A stretch of DNA of 64,000 nt from Azophilus sp965220425 (GTDB lineage: Bacteria; Pseudomonadota; Gammaproteobacteria; Pseudomonadales; Azotimanducaceae), in contig OZ244830.1 in the NCBI GenBank assembly GCA_965220425.1, positions 1,302,001-1,366,000 on the forward strand, read 5' to 3'. The position numbers were made by a program, and so were the translations under genes. The notes under the pieces are model-generated. The model saw only the letters and a list, made by a program, of their open reading frames with translations, did not search any database and was not told the origin of the DNA. Of this stretch, positions 1 through 8,452 are shown piece by piece (the first letter of the stretch is position 1; the number at the start of each line of letters is the position of its first letter).

Positions 1-1436
1 CCCGACTTCCCAATCGGGCGTTGCTGAACGACCGGCTGGACACGGCTATTGCTCGGGCGCAGCGCAGCCAACGCAAGTTGGCGGTGATGTTCCTGGACCT
101 CGATGGGTTCAAAGCGGTGAACGACAGCCTGGGCCACGACCTCGGAGACCGGTTGTTGAAAGCTGTCGCCGAACGACTGCAGGGTTGCATACGCCGAAGC
201 GACACGCTGGCGCGTTACGGAGGCGATGAATTTGCGCTGCTGTTGCCCGACGTGGGCGCGCGGGAAGACGCTGAACTCATAGCCGGCAAGATCCTTGGAT
301 GCCTGGACGACCCCTTTCCGATTGCCGGCCGACGCTTGAGCGTCGGAGCGAGCGTCGGGATTGCCCTGTACCCGGAGGCCGGCGATCTGGGCGAGATGCT
401 CATCCGCAAGGCGGATATCGCGATGTACCACGTCAAGAGCCGGGGCAAGAACGCCTACCGATTCTTTTCGGAGGAGATGGACCCGGCCAACTCGGGACAT
501 TTGGCGACGGATCGTGAACTGCATGCCGGATTGATACGGGGCGAACTCGACGTTTACTACCGGCCGCGGGTAAGTCTGCTGTCCGGACGCGTCACGACGG
601 TAGAGGCTGCATGGCGGTGGCGGCATCCCGAGCGGGGATTGGTTGGGCCGGGAGATATTTTGCCGGCGCCAACCGGGGGCGAATCCATTGCGGCGGTCGA
701 CGACTTCCTGCACCGGCGGGCGTTTCGGCAAGCCGCCGAGTGGCGGCAGGGGGCCATTCACGACGTGGCGATCGCCGTGGATCTGGCTGCCGCCCGCTTG
801 GCGCAGACCGGGTTCGTCAAACGTTTCATGGGGAATCTGGTTGCCGCCGGTCTCGACGCGGCGGCGGCGACGGTTCAGATCGAGGAAAACGCTCTCATGG
901 AAGGAGTGGAAGCCGTCGCCGCCGAGCTCAACGACTTGCAAAGCCGGGGTGTCCGCGTAGTGGCCAGTGAATACGGGGCGGGTTTTTCGTCCTTGCGATA
1001 CCTCGAACGATTACCGCTCGCGGGCCTGAAGCTGAGCCCGTCCCTGATACGCGATGTCGAGCCTGTTGAATTGGATCTGCCTGGCGCGGTAACCCAACCG
1101 AAAGGGACACGCACCGAACCCAGTCGAAAGGGACACCCACCCGAACCGAAAGGGACACCCACCGAACTGCAAGGCGAACCGGAAGGGACACCCACCGAAC
1201 CGGAAGGGACACCCCCCGCAACCGGCAGGCGATCGATTGCCGCCATCGCCGCAGCGGCCGGCGAACTCCGCCTGCAACTCATCGCGTCCGGTGTGAAGTC
1301 GCCGGAACAACTCGCCTTCCTGAAGTCATGCGGCTTTACCGAGGCCGACGGCCCCGTCTTTTCCCGTGCGATGCCGGCCGCGGAAATTGAGAAACTCTTT
1401 ACCCGCAATCCCTTTGCATCCCTCGTGGGCTTATAG
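1..1436 (+). CDS. GGDEF domain protein with degenerate EAL domain (5' truncated by window edge)
   Basis: The frame is open from the first bases; codons before the TTG at 21 read LPNRALLNDRL, the end of the usual LTGLPNR motif of diguanylate cyclases, so the true start lies outside the window. The GGDEF domain carries ARYGGDEFALLL with an intact GGDEF signature, so cyclic-di-GMP synthesis is possible. The second half aligns with EAL phosphodiesterases but looks inactive: the EALLRW motif reads EAAWRW, DFGTGYSSL reads EYGAGFSSL, and the metal-binding Asp after LK is replaced by Ser (KLSPS). About 40 residues rich in KGTPTEPEG are inserted near positions 1100-1215, made of an interspersed DNA repeat kept in frame. 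Role: probably a c-di-GMP synthase or receptor. Function beyond that is not visible. Confidence 0.85.
   Translation, partial: RLPNRALLNDRLDTAIARAQRSQRKLAVMFLDLDGFKAVNDSLGHDLGDRLLKAVAERLQGCIRRSDTLARYGGDEFALLLPDVGAREDAELIAGKILGCLDDPFPIAGRRLSVGASVGIALYPEAGDLGEMLIRKADIAMYHVKSRGKNAYRFFSEEMDPANSGHLATDRELHAGLIRGELDVYYRPRVSLLSGRVTTVEAAWRWRHPERGLVGPGDILPAPTGGESIAAVDDFLHRRAFRQAAEWRQGAIHDVAIAVDLAAARLAQTGFVKRFMGNLVAAGLDAAAATVQIEENALMEGVEAVAAELNDLQSRGVRVVASEYGAGFSSLRYLERLPLAGLKLSPSLIRDVEPVELDLPGAVTQPKGTRTEPSRKGHPPEPKGTPTELQGEPEGTPTEPEGTPPATGRRSIAAIAAAAGELRLQLIASGVKSPEQLAFLKSCGFTEADGPVFSRAMPAAEIEKLFTRNPFASLVGL
1104..1215. repeat. Five copies of the GGGACACCCACC short repeat inside the GGDEF/EAL gene
   Basis: Copies of GGGACAC(C/G)CACC begin at about 1104, 1130, 1152, 1185 and 1205, separated by 20-33 bp. 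It is the reverse complement of the GGTGGGTGTCCC motif found between genes near 8.3, 9.4, 22.1 and 63.5 kb. Here the array stays in frame and adds a Pro/Thr/Glu/Gly/Lys-rich linker to the EAL-like domain, just after its LKLSPSLI strand. Confidence 0.85.
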
Positions 1437-1467
1437 TGCAATTCCCTTTTCGAGAACTGCCGGACCA

Positions 1468-2691
1468 GTGAAAGGGTTTACCAGCAAGATTGTCCACAGC
1501 GACAGGCAGGGCGCCATCGAGCATGGCTCGATGCACAAGCCGGTGCACTCGACCGTCGCTTACGGGTACGAAGATGCACGTGACCTGGCCGCCGTGTTTC
1601 AGGGCACCGGCCCGGGTTTCACCTACAGCCGGCAGGTCAACCCGACCGTCGAGGCCCTGCAGACCAAGATCACAACCATGGAACAGGGTGTTGCCAGCCT
1701 CTGTTTTTCGACCGGCATGGCGGCGATTGGAACGATGCTCTTCGCCCTGCTGCGCAAGGGCGACCACTTCGTCTCCAGTTCGTTCCTGTTCGGCAATACC
1801 ACCAGCCTGTTCCTGAGCTTCGCCAACCACGGCGTGGAAGTCACGTTCGTTGACGCCACGGATGCTGAAGCCGCGGAAGACGCCGTGCAGGACAACACCC
1901 GGCTGGTCTTCGTCGAGACGATCGCCAATCCCAGGACTCAGGTGACGGCGCTCGGGGAGATTGGCGCTCTTTGCGCCGCGCGAAACCTCGTCTATGTCGT
2001 CGACAACACCATGACCTCGCCCTACCTGTTCCAGCCGGCGGGGGTGCGGGCAAGCCTGGTCGTCAACAGCCTCACCAAGTACATCGGCGGTCACGGCAAT
2101 GCGCTCGGCGGCGCGGTCACGGAAATGGGCGCCTATGACTGGCGGACATTCGGCAACATCCAGGAACCGTGCAAGGTGAAAGATGGGGCGATGTGGGCGC
2201 TCACCCAGGTCAAGAAGAAAGGGCTCAGAGACTTCGGAGCATCGCTCGCGCCCGAAGCCGCGCACCATATCGCGGTGGGAGCGGAGACCCTGGCCTTGCG
2301 CATGGAACGGCAATGCGCAACCAGTCGGAGCCTGACCGAATATCTGAATCGACATGAGAAAGTGCGGCGCGTCTACTACCCCGGCCTGCCGGAACACCCC
2401 CAGCACGAACGCGCAAATTCGCTGTTCCGCCACCCGGGTGCGCTGTTCAGCTTCGAACTCGACCCGGACGTGGACATCTGGACCTTCATGAACCGGTTGA
2501 ACGTCATCGTCCGATCCACCAACCTGGGCGACAACCGCACCCTTGCCATTCCCGTGGCGCATACGATCTATCATGAGGTCGGCCCACAATGGCGGGCCAG
2601 AATGGGGATCGCCGACTCACTCATCCGCATCTCGGTGGGTATTGAAGATTGCGACGATCTCCTTGACGATTTCCGTCAGGCTCTCGGCTGA
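1468..2691 (+). CDS. Cystathionine gamma-synthase family PLP enzyme (Cys/Met metabolism)
   Basis: 407 residues from a GTG at 1468, chosen because VKGFTSKIVHSDRQ matches the usual N-terminus of this family; the frame is open further upstream into the preceding gene but without family similarity. It is a fold-type I PLP enzyme that acts on homoserine- or cysteine-derived substrates by gamma- or beta-elimination/replacement. The PLP lysine lies in NSLTKYIGGHGNALGG, preceded by the cofactor Asp in VVDNTMTSPYL. The C-terminal domain has SNLGDNRTL (here STNLGDNRTL) and ESLIRISVGIED-like (DSLIRISVGIED) motifs. The family includes cystathionine gamma-synthase, O-succinylhomoserine sulfhydrylase and methionine gamma-lyase, and the exact reaction cannot be fixed from sequence. 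The gene is followed 33 bp later by purC. Confidence 0.88.
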   Translation: MKGFTSKIVHSDRQGAIEHGSMHKPVHSTVAYGYEDARDLAAVFQGTGPGFTYSRQVNPTVEALQTKITTMEQGVASLCFSTGMAAIGTMLFALLRKGDHFVSSSFLFGNTTSLFLSFANHGVEVTFVDATDAEAAEDAVQDNTRLVFVETIANPRTQVTALGEIGALCAARNLVYVVDNTMTSPYLFQPAGVRASLVVNSLTKYIGGHGNALGGAVTEMGAYDWRTFGNIQEPCKVKDGAMWALTQVKKKGLRDFGASLAPEAAHHIAVGAETLALRMERQCATSRSLTEYLNRHEKVRRVYYPGLPEHPQHERANSLFRHPGALFSFELDPDVDIWTFMNRLNVIVRSTNLGDNRTLAIPVAHTIYHEVGPQWRARMGIADSLIRISVGIEDCDDLLDDFRQALG

Positions 2692-2724
2692 GCGGATCGA
2701 AGCATCAACGGATTTATTAGAGCA

Positions 2725-3645
2725 ATGAACGAAGCAGTACTGGAAACGAATCTGAATTTCCCCAACAAGCGCCGCGGCAAGGTCCGCGACCTGTATGAAC
2801 TGCGCCTGGAGAACGGCGATGCAGCGCTGCTGATCGTCGCGACCGACCGGGTCAGCGCCTTCGATGTCGTCATGGCAAACGGCCTGCCCGGCAAGGGCGT
2901 GCTGCTCACTCAAATTTCGAAATTCTGGTTCGACATGTTCGCGGACGAGATCGACCACCACCTGATCTCTACGGATGTCGCGGCGGTGCCCGGCCTCGAC
3001 GCATCGCAACGGGCGGCACTGGAAGGGCGCATCATGCTGTGCAGGAAGACGACGGTCGTACCGATCGAGTGCATCGCCAGGGGCTACATCACGGGCAGCG
3101 GCTGGAAGGACTACCTGGCAACCGGATCGGTCTGTGGGATCCCGCTGCCGCCGGGCCTGCGCAACAGCGACCGGCTCGGGGAACCGCTGTTCACGCCGTC
3201 CACCAAGGCGGCGACCGGACACGACGAGAACATCAGCTTCGAAGAGGGCGTTGACATCGTCGGCCGGGAACTCATGGAATGGCTCGGCGAGATGACGCTC
3301 CGCCTGTACCGCAGGGCTCGGGACCATGCGCTCGAGCGGGGCATCATACTGGCCGACACCAAGTTCGAGTTCGGCACGCGTCCAGACTCCGAAGTGCCGC
3401 TGTTGATCGACGAGATATTTACGCCGGACAGCTCCCGCTTCTGGCCGGCGGACCGATGGCGGCCGGGGGGCGAGCAGCCCAGTTTCGACAAACAGGTGGT
3501 GCGCAACTATCTCGAGACCGTCGTCGCTGCGGGAGAGTGGGACAAGACCCCGCCTGGGCCGGCGCTGCCGGACGAGGTGGTGAAGAGAAGCATCGCCCGC
3601 TATCGGGAGGCATTTGAGCGATTGACTGGCGCCGGTTTTTCCTGA
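2725..3645 (+). CDS. purC: Phosphoribosylaminoimidazole-succinocarboxamide synthase
   Basis: 306 residues, the long form of SAICAR synthetase, starting MNEAVLETNLNFPNKRRGKV. It joins aspartate to CAIR with ATP in de novo purine synthesis. Recognisable motifs are GKVRDLYEL near the N-terminus, ATDRVSAFDVVM, the segment PIECIARGYITGSGWKDY, and LADTKFEFG followed by DEIFTPDSSRFWP, all nucleotide- and substrate-binding signatures of the family. In Pseudomonas purC lies just downstream of dapA-bamC-metallohydrolase; here that cluster is present at 53.8-57.0 kb but purC has been separated from it by about 50 kb. Confidence 0.96.
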   Translation: MNEAVLETNLNFPNKRRGKVRDLYELRLENGDAALLIVATDRVSAFDVVMANGLPGKGVLLTQISKFWFDMFADEIDHHLISTDVAAVPGLDASQRAALEGRIMLCRKTTVVPIECIARGYITGSGWKDYLATGSVCGIPLPPGLRNSDRLGEPLFTPSTKAATGHDENISFEEGVDIVGRELMEWLGEMTLRLYRRARDHALERGIILADTKFEFGTRPDSEVPLLIDEIFTPDSSRFWPADRWRPGGEQPSFDKQVVRNYLETVVAAGEWDKTPPGPALPDEVVKRSIARYREAFERLTGAGFS

Positions 3646-3765
3646 ATGGATCAAAAAGCGGCCATTGCGCACCATCCGGTTGCGGCCGGGGGCGACGTGC
3701 CGGACGGCCGGAGGTAGGGCCGCGGGCCGCCTCCGGTGGCGGCCGCGATCGACGCAAACTGGAAC

Positions 3766-4170
3766 ATGGATTGGGATGCGTACAAGGCGCGCTGCGACAG
3801 CCCGGAAGTGTGGTCGCGGTGGATGCTTTCGCAAACGCTGGAACTGCTATCCGGTGACGCCGAACTCGGCGCCCCATTGCGCCGCGCACTGTGCGGCAAA
3901 CCGATAGCGAAACCGTCCCGCCACAAGGGCGGCGCGTCCACGGACATGTTCGAGTTGCGGTTGGACGAAACACGGGCCGAGGCGGTTGTCGCCGCGGTAC
4001 GCCGCGCGGTTGAACGGGGCGCGGTAACGGCAGGCACCCGGCGCCGGGGGCTCCGGGGTTTTCTGGAAGCCTGGGTGGAGTATCGGCGCTTCATCGCAGC
4101 GCAACAACGTCTGCCGAAAGACGAGGACAGTGAATCACGGGAAGGCGGCGCTTGTTCACCGGAATCCTGA
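3766..4170 (+). CDS. Conserved hypothetical protein
   Basis: 134 residues from ATG 3766 (an in-frame ATG also exists at 3736). The sequence begins MDWDAYKARCDSPEVWSRWM and contains a central KPSRHKGGASTDMFEL segment; it is rich in Arg/Ala helices and has no signal peptide or membrane segment. It looks like a real conserved protein because its codon usage matches the neighbours and its 3' end overlaps the next gene by 19 bp, typical of a coupled pair. I do not recognise a function. The partner gene is a biotin carboxylase. Confidence 0.6.
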   Translation: MDWDAYKARCDSPEVWSRWMLSQTLELLSGDAELGAPLRRALCGKPIAKPSRHKGGASTDMFELRLDETRAEAVVAAVRRAVERGAVTAGTRRRGLRGFLEAWVEYRRFIAAQQRLPKDEDSESREGGACSPES

Positions 4171-5480
4171 TTGCCAATCGCGGCGCCATCGCCCGGCGCA
4201 TCGTGCGCGCCTGCAACAAGGTGGGTGTCCCAAGCGCCGCGGTATATTCCGACGCGGACAAGGACGCGCCGCACCTGGCGGAAGCGGGGCAGGCGATAGC
4301 TCTGGCGGGTGTTCGGGCCGAAGAGACCTACCTGAATCGCGAAGCGCTCCTCGCCGCCCTCCGGGAGTCCGGCGCCGATGCGGTGCATCCCGGTTACGGT
4401 TTTCTGGCCGAGAGCGCCGGGTTCGCCGAGGCCGTCGCCGAGACGGGGGCGGTATTCATCGGGCCTTCGCCAAAGTGGCTGCGGCAGATGGGCGACAAAT
4501 CCGCGGCCCGTCGCTTCGTGGAGGAGAGGGGGTTTCCGGTATTGCCGGGTTCAGAACCGGTCGAGGAAATTGGCGCGGCCCAGGCAGCGGCCGAGTCCCT
4601 CGGTTACCCGGTCATGGTGAAGCCGGCCGGCGGAGGCGGCGGCGTCGGCATGTTCATGGCGGATTCCCCGGCAGCGCTCGCCGAGCGCTTCGGGCGCGCG
4701 CAACTCATGGCGGAGCGGGCGTTTGCCGATGCGCGGGTGTACCTGGAGCGGTACCTGGAGCGTCCACGACACATCGAGGTGCAGTTGCTGGCCGACGGCA
4801 ACGGCAGCGCCATACACCTCTACGAACGGGAGTGTTCGATTCAGCGCCGACACCAGAAGCTGGTCGAGGAAAGCCCGGCCCCGGCCCTCGACCGCGCGCG
4901 GTTGGACGATCTCTGTGATCGTGCGGAGCGGCTCGCCGCCGAGATGCGCTACGATAACGTGGGCACCCTGGAGACCCTTGACGATGGCGCGGGGCGGTTC
5001 GGCTTTATGGAGATGAATACGCGTATCCAGGTGGAACACGGGGTAACGGAAGAGGTGACCGGGTTCGACCTCGTGGGTGCGCAGATCGAGATCGCCGCCG
5101 GAGGCGCTCTGCCGCAACGTCCGCCAAGGTCCGGACACGCCGTTGAGGTTCGCGTATACGCCGAAGACCCGGTTCGGCACTTCCCGTCCACGGGGCGGAT
5201 GTCCGTGTTCCGGCCGCCGCGCATGCACGGTGTGCGCGTGGAAACCGGTTATGCAGAGGGCCAGATGGTCACGCCATTCTACGACCCGTTGCTGGCCAAA
5301 GTGATCGGTACCGGCCGGACCCGCGAACTGGCCATCGGTCGAACTCTGGTCGGCCTCAAGGCGTTTTCCGTTGCGGGCGTGCGGACCAACATCCCTTTGC
5401 TCAGAACCGTGCTCAGTGACGAGGCGTTTCTGGCCGGTCGGATTCACACGGGTTTTCTCGAACGTCGGAAGACACCCTGA
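4152..5480 (+). CDS. Biotin carboxylase subunit of an acyl-CoA carboxylase
   Basis: 442 residues from a TTG start (FTGILIANRGAIARRIVRAC). It carboxylates carrier-bound biotin with bicarbonate and ATP. Visible features: N-terminal pre-ATP-grasp domain with IANRGAIARRI and HPGYGFLAES, the Gly-rich ATP loop KPAGGGGGVGMF (about residue 157-168), RHIEVQLLADG, ERECSIQRRHQKLVEE, and the catalytic segment EMNTRIQVEHGVTE (the Pro usually following VEH is Gly). The protein ends after the biotin carboxylase C domain, so there is no fused biotinyl domain and no MKM motif. With the carboxyltransferase at 6608 it probably forms a propionyl-CoA-type or other acyl-CoA carboxylase that borrows a biotin carrier encoded elsewhere. 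Confidence 0.9.
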   Translation: MFTGILIANRGAIARRIVRACNKVGVPSAAVYSDADKDAPHLAEAGQAIALAGVRAEETYLNREALLAALRESGADAVHPGYGFLAESAGFAEAVAETGAVFIGPSPKWLRQMGDKSAARRFVEERGFPVLPGSEPVEEIGAAQAAAESLGYPVMVKPAGGGGGVGMFMADSPAALAERFGRAQLMAERAFADARVYLERYLERPRHIEVQLLADGNGSAIHLYERECSIQRRHQKLVEESPAPALDRARLDDLCDRAERLAAEMRYDNVGTLETLDDGAGRFGFMEMNTRIQVEHGVTEEVTGFDLVGAQIEIAAGGALPQRPPRSGHAVEVRVYAEDPVRHFPSTGRMSVFRPPRMHGVRVETGYAEGQMVTPFYDPLLAKVIGTGRTRELAIGRTLVGLKAFSVAGVRTNIPLLRTVLSDEAFLAGRIHTGFLERRKTP

Positions 5481-5800
5481 TCTCGGCATGCGGGAGACGC
5501 ACGAACCACGATTCCTGTTCAGTTTCCACCCCGGGTAGCCGGAGCGCTGACGCCGAAGGAACTCATTTCGTTCCAGGGATGAGAGCGCCGACCGTAGCGA
5601 TGGTACTATTTGGCGCCTCAACTTCCCCGGCCAATAAATTCCCGCAAGTCAATAGCTTGAAGTTCCGTTCCATTGAAGCCGCGAAGACGGGGAATTTTCC
5701 TGGTCGCCCGTGTTACATTGCCCGGCCGAATTTCATCGGCATGGCGGAGCCCGGGTGGCGCGTCCTGCTTACCGACAACGCATCGATCGAGGAGTGAGGC
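5481..5800. other. 320-bp gap without a gene
   Basis: No supported reading frame and no MKM biotin-carrier motif. A short GGAAC/GTTCC stem occurs near 5560. The crotonase gene that follows has a clear GAGGAG ribosome binding site at its edge (about 5791-5796). I see no confident promoter elements or terminator. Confidence 0.5.
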
Positions 5801-6595
5801 ATGACGGATCTGGTGACTGTCGATGTGGCGGAAGGCGTGGCCGATGTGCGGCTGAACCGGCCGGACAAGTACAACGCGCTGAGTCCAGACATGTTCAGGG
5901 CGATCGTCGACGCGGGCGAGCGGCTCTCCGAAGCCCGGGAAGTGCGTGCGGTGGTGCTCTCGGGTAACGGCCGCGGCTTCTGCGCCGGGCTCGACATCGG
6001 CAGCATGCAGCGCCTCGCCGATTCCACTGCCGATACGGGCTCGATGCTGAATCGCGACGAACGGCCCGAGAATCGTGCCCAGCGTCCTGCATACGTCTGG
6101 AAGCGCCTGCCGGTTCCGACCATCGCGGCCGTGCACGGCGTCGCCTACGGGGGCGGGCTGCAGATCGCGCTCGGCGCGGACATTCGCATTGCCGCGCCCG
6201 ATGCCAGGCTGTCCGTCATGGAGATCAAGTGGGGACTGATTCCCGACATGAGCATCTCCCAGACGCTGCGCGACCTCGTGCCGCTCGATGTGGCCAAGGA
6301 GCTGACGTTTACCGGCCGGGTACTGAGTGGGTCGGACGCCCGGGAACTGGGCCTCGTTACGCGGGTTGCGGAAGATCCACACGCGGCTGCCATGAGCCTG
6401 GCCCGGGAGATTGCCGGAAAGTCGCCGGATGCGGTTCGCGCCGCCAAGCGGCTCTACGAGTCGAGCTGGCGTACCGAGGCGCGGGACGGGCTGGAACTGG
6501 AAGCGTCCCTGCAGACGGGATTGATCGGATCTCCGAATCAGGTGGAGGCCGTAAAAGCCAATTTCGGGAAGCGCAGCCCCCGCTTCACGGACTGA
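5801..6595 (+). CDS. Crotonase / enoyl-CoA hydratase family protein
   Basis: 264 residues; ATG with GAGGAGTGAGGC just upstream. Crotonase-fold enzyme acting on acyl-CoA thioesters. The oxyanion-hole segments are RGFCAGLDIGSM and HGVAYGGGLQIALGADIRIA, and the latter is followed by EIKWGLIPDMSISQTL, where the hydratase Glu would lie. C-terminal helices follow. It sits 12 bp ahead of the carboxyltransferase gene and after the biotin carboxylase, so the three are probably one operon for branched-chain or odd-chain acyl-CoA breakdown. Substrate is not determinable; dehydratase, hydratase and isomerase activities all occur in this family. Confidence 0.88.
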   Translation: MTDLVTVDVAEGVADVRLNRPDKYNALSPDMFRAIVDAGERLSEAREVRAVVLSGNGRGFCAGLDIGSMQRLADSTADTGSMLNRDERPENRAQRPAYVWKRLPVPTIAAVHGVAYGGGLQIALGADIRIAAPDARLSVMEIKWGLIPDMSISQTLRDLVPLDVAKELTFTGRVLSGSDARELGLVTRVAEDPHAAAMSLAREIAGKSPDAVRAAKRLYESSWRTEARDGLELEASLQTGLIGSPNQVEAVKANFGKRSPRFTD

Positions 6596-6607
6596 CGCCG
6601 GGATGCC

Positions 6608-8161
6608 ATGAGCTGGGAGGAAGAGGTCCGCGAACTGGAACGGCGCCGGAGTCTGGCGCGGCAACAGGGCGGTGAGCAGGGCATCGCGAGGCAGCACGCC
6701 CAGGGGCGGCTGACGGTTCGCGAACGCATCGACGCCCTGCTCGATGCGAACAGCTTCCAGGAGCACGGGCGCGCCACCGCCGTGCCGGACTATGACGACA
6801 ACGGTGAGTTGCTGGGCTACGTGCCGGCAAACTTTGTAGTCGGATTCGGCGAGATCGACAAGCGCCGGATTGTGGTGGGCGGCGAAGACTTCACGCTCAA
6901 GGGCGGCTCGCCCAATGCCGCGGGATTGCGCAAGAGCGTCTACGCGGAACACCTCGCCTGTCAGTACCGGGCGCCTCTGGTGCGCATGCTCGAGGGAGGC
7001 GGAGGCAGCGTACGGGGCTCGGGCCGCCAGGACGGTACGGTCGGTCAGCCGGTCTTCAGCGAACCGCGCTTTCGCATCGTTGCCGATGCCATGGGCGAGG
7101 TGCCGATCGCGTCCGGCGCGATGGGAGCGGTGGCGGGGTTTCCGGCGGGACGGTTGGTCGCTTCGCATTTTGCCGTGATGACGCGGCACACGGCCCAGGT
7201 GCTGATCGGCGGCCCGGCGCTTGTGACACGGGCACTTGGCGTCAGGCTCTCGAAGGAGGAATTGGGTGGCGCCGAGGTGCATGCGGCCAGTGGCGTGATC
7301 GACAATGTGGCGGAAGACGAACACGATGTGTTCGCCCAGATCCGGCGATTTCTCAGTTATCTGCCTTCGAGCGTCTGGGAGCGCGCGCCTCGTGTGGCGA
7401 GCGAGGACGATCCGGAGCGCATGGAGGAGGACCTGCTCGCGGCGGTTCCCCGGGACACCGACCAGCCATTCGACATGCGGGCGATTGTCGGGATGGTTGT
7501 GGACGAAGACAGTTTCTTCGAGATGGGAAGCGCTTTCGGGCCGAGTCAGATTTGCGGGCTCGCGCGGTTGGACGGGCAGCCCGTGGGCGTGCTCGCCAAT
7601 GACAACCGCCATGCCGCCGGCGCCATGACGGCGGAGGCGGCGCAAAAGTACAGGCGCTTCGTGGAGATGTGCGACACCTTTCACGTGCCGGTGGTCAATT
7701 TCGTCGACCAGCCCGGCTTCATGATCGGGCCGGCGGCGGAGCGGGCGGGAACCATCCGCTACGGCATGGCGGCGGTGGCCGCCGCGGCGCAGGCCACCGT
7801 TCCCTGGGCGGTCATTCAGGTTCACAAGGGTTTCGGGGTGGCGACGGCTGCCCACTATGCCCCGGGGGCCTACGTTCTGGCTTGGCCATCGGTGGAAACT
7901 GGCGCCTTGCCGCTCGAGGGTGGGGTGGCGGTAGCGTTTCACCGGGAGATTGCCGCGGCGTCCGACCCCGGCGCGAAGCGCAAGGAGTTGGAAGACCGCT
8001 TGCGATCGGCCCGGTCGCCCTTCCCGGCGGCCGAGTCGTTCGCCGTGCACGAACTCATCGACCCCCGGGAAACCCGGCCTTACCTTTGCCGCTGGGTGGG
8101 CTGGATTCAGCCCCGGTTGGAAACGCTCAAGGGTCCCGTGCGATTCGCAATGCGGCCTTGA
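6608..8161 (+). CDS. Acyl-CoA carboxylase carboxyltransferase subunit (propionyl-CoA carboxylase beta type)
   Basis: 517 residues, the usual size of fused alpha/beta carboxyltransferases. It moves the carboxyl group from carboxybiotin to an acyl-CoA. The N-terminal crotonase-like half has RLTVRERIDALLD and EGGGGSVRGSG; the C-terminal half has NDNRHAAGAMTAEAAQKYRRF, the FVDQPGFMIGPAAERAGTIR loop, and HKGFGVATAAHYAPG. In typical propionyl-CoA carboxylase the acyl-CoA loop reads SGGARIQEG; the EGGGGSVRGSG here suggests a different substrate. Partner: the biotin carboxylase at 4152. Confidence 0.9.
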   Translation: MSWEEEVRELERRRSLARQQGGEQGIARQHAQGRLTVRERIDALLDANSFQEHGRATAVPDYDDNGELLGYVPANFVVGFGEIDKRRIVVGGEDFTLKGGSPNAAGLRKSVYAEHLACQYRAPLVRMLEGGGGSVRGSGRQDGTVGQPVFSEPRFRIVADAMGEVPIASGAMGAVAGFPAGRLVASHFAVMTRHTAQVLIGGPALVTRALGVRLSKEELGGAEVHAASGVIDNVAEDEHDVFAQIRRFLSYLPSSVWERAPRVASEDDPERMEEDLLAAVPRDTDQPFDMRAIVGMVVDEDSFFEMGSAFGPSQICGLARLDGQPVGVLANDNRHAAGAMTAEAAQKYRRFVEMCDTFHVPVVNFVDQPGFMIGPAAERAGTIRYGMAAVAAAAQATVPWAVIQVHKGFGVATAAHYAPGAYVLAWPSVETGALPLEGGVAVAFHREIAAASDPGAKRKELEDRLRSARSPFPAAESFAVHELIDPRETRPYLCRWVGWIQPRLETLKGPVRFAMRP

Positions 8162-8225
8162 GCGAGTCATCGGGCAAACCATACTGCGTCCCGGCCAAGT
8201 CGACAAAAGGAAGCGATTCGCAGCG

Positions 8226-8330
8226 ATGCCGCGCAATCCGATCGAAAATGCAGCCGTATTCGAGGTCTTTCAGACCTACCCTCCGGCAAACCATAAGCGG
8301 GCCATGCAATTGCGTCGGCTGGTGGGTGTC
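8226..8330 (+). pseudogene. N-terminal relic of a DUF1801-like gene, cut by a short repeat
   Basis: From ATG 8226 the frame reads MPRNPIENAAVFEVFQTYPP followed by ANHKRAMQLRRL. This resembles the first helix region of DUF1801 (YdhG-like) proteins, which begin with a pattern like AVFxAYPxPVRxxLLxLRxLI. Similarity stops where the GGTGGGTGTCCCC repeat begins and the rest of the roughly 110-140 residue domain is missing. Assignment is from family memory and weak. Confidence 0.35.
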
Positions 8331-8382
8331 CCCAAGCAACGAGGTGGGTGTCCCCGAATTGGCAAAGCGGGTGTCCTCAGTA
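8318..8382. repeat. Intergenic GGTGGGTGTCCCC repeats upstream of metR
   Basis: Three tandem-like copies: GGTGGGTGTCCCC near 8322, AGGTGGGTGTCCCC near 8341 and GCGGGTGTCCTC near 8365. They separate the DUF1801-like relic from the AT-rich region just before metR. Confidence 0.75.
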
Positions 8383-8452
8383 AAGCAGCCTCGTATTTGT
8401 CCTCAATATGAATACAATACATGTGAAATGAACTTGAAATTGAGTTGTACTC

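Noticed and set aside
4221..4236. GGTGGGTGTCCCAAGC in the biotin carboxylase gene as a true repeat insertion
   Set aside because: It encodes KVGVPS at a position where homologues have similar length, so chance similarity cannot be excluded; noted only as a resemblance.
5618..8236. Very long open frame on the minus strand opposite the crotonase and carboxyltransferase genes
   Set aside because: It mirrors well-supported plus-strand genes, has His/Arg/Gly-rich composition typical of antisense frames in high-GC DNA, and shows no domain.
8127..8339. Minus-strand 70-residue frame upstream of metR
   Set aside because: It covers the carboxyltransferase 3' end and the repeats and shows no conserved pattern; the plus-strand DUF1801-like reading explains the region better.
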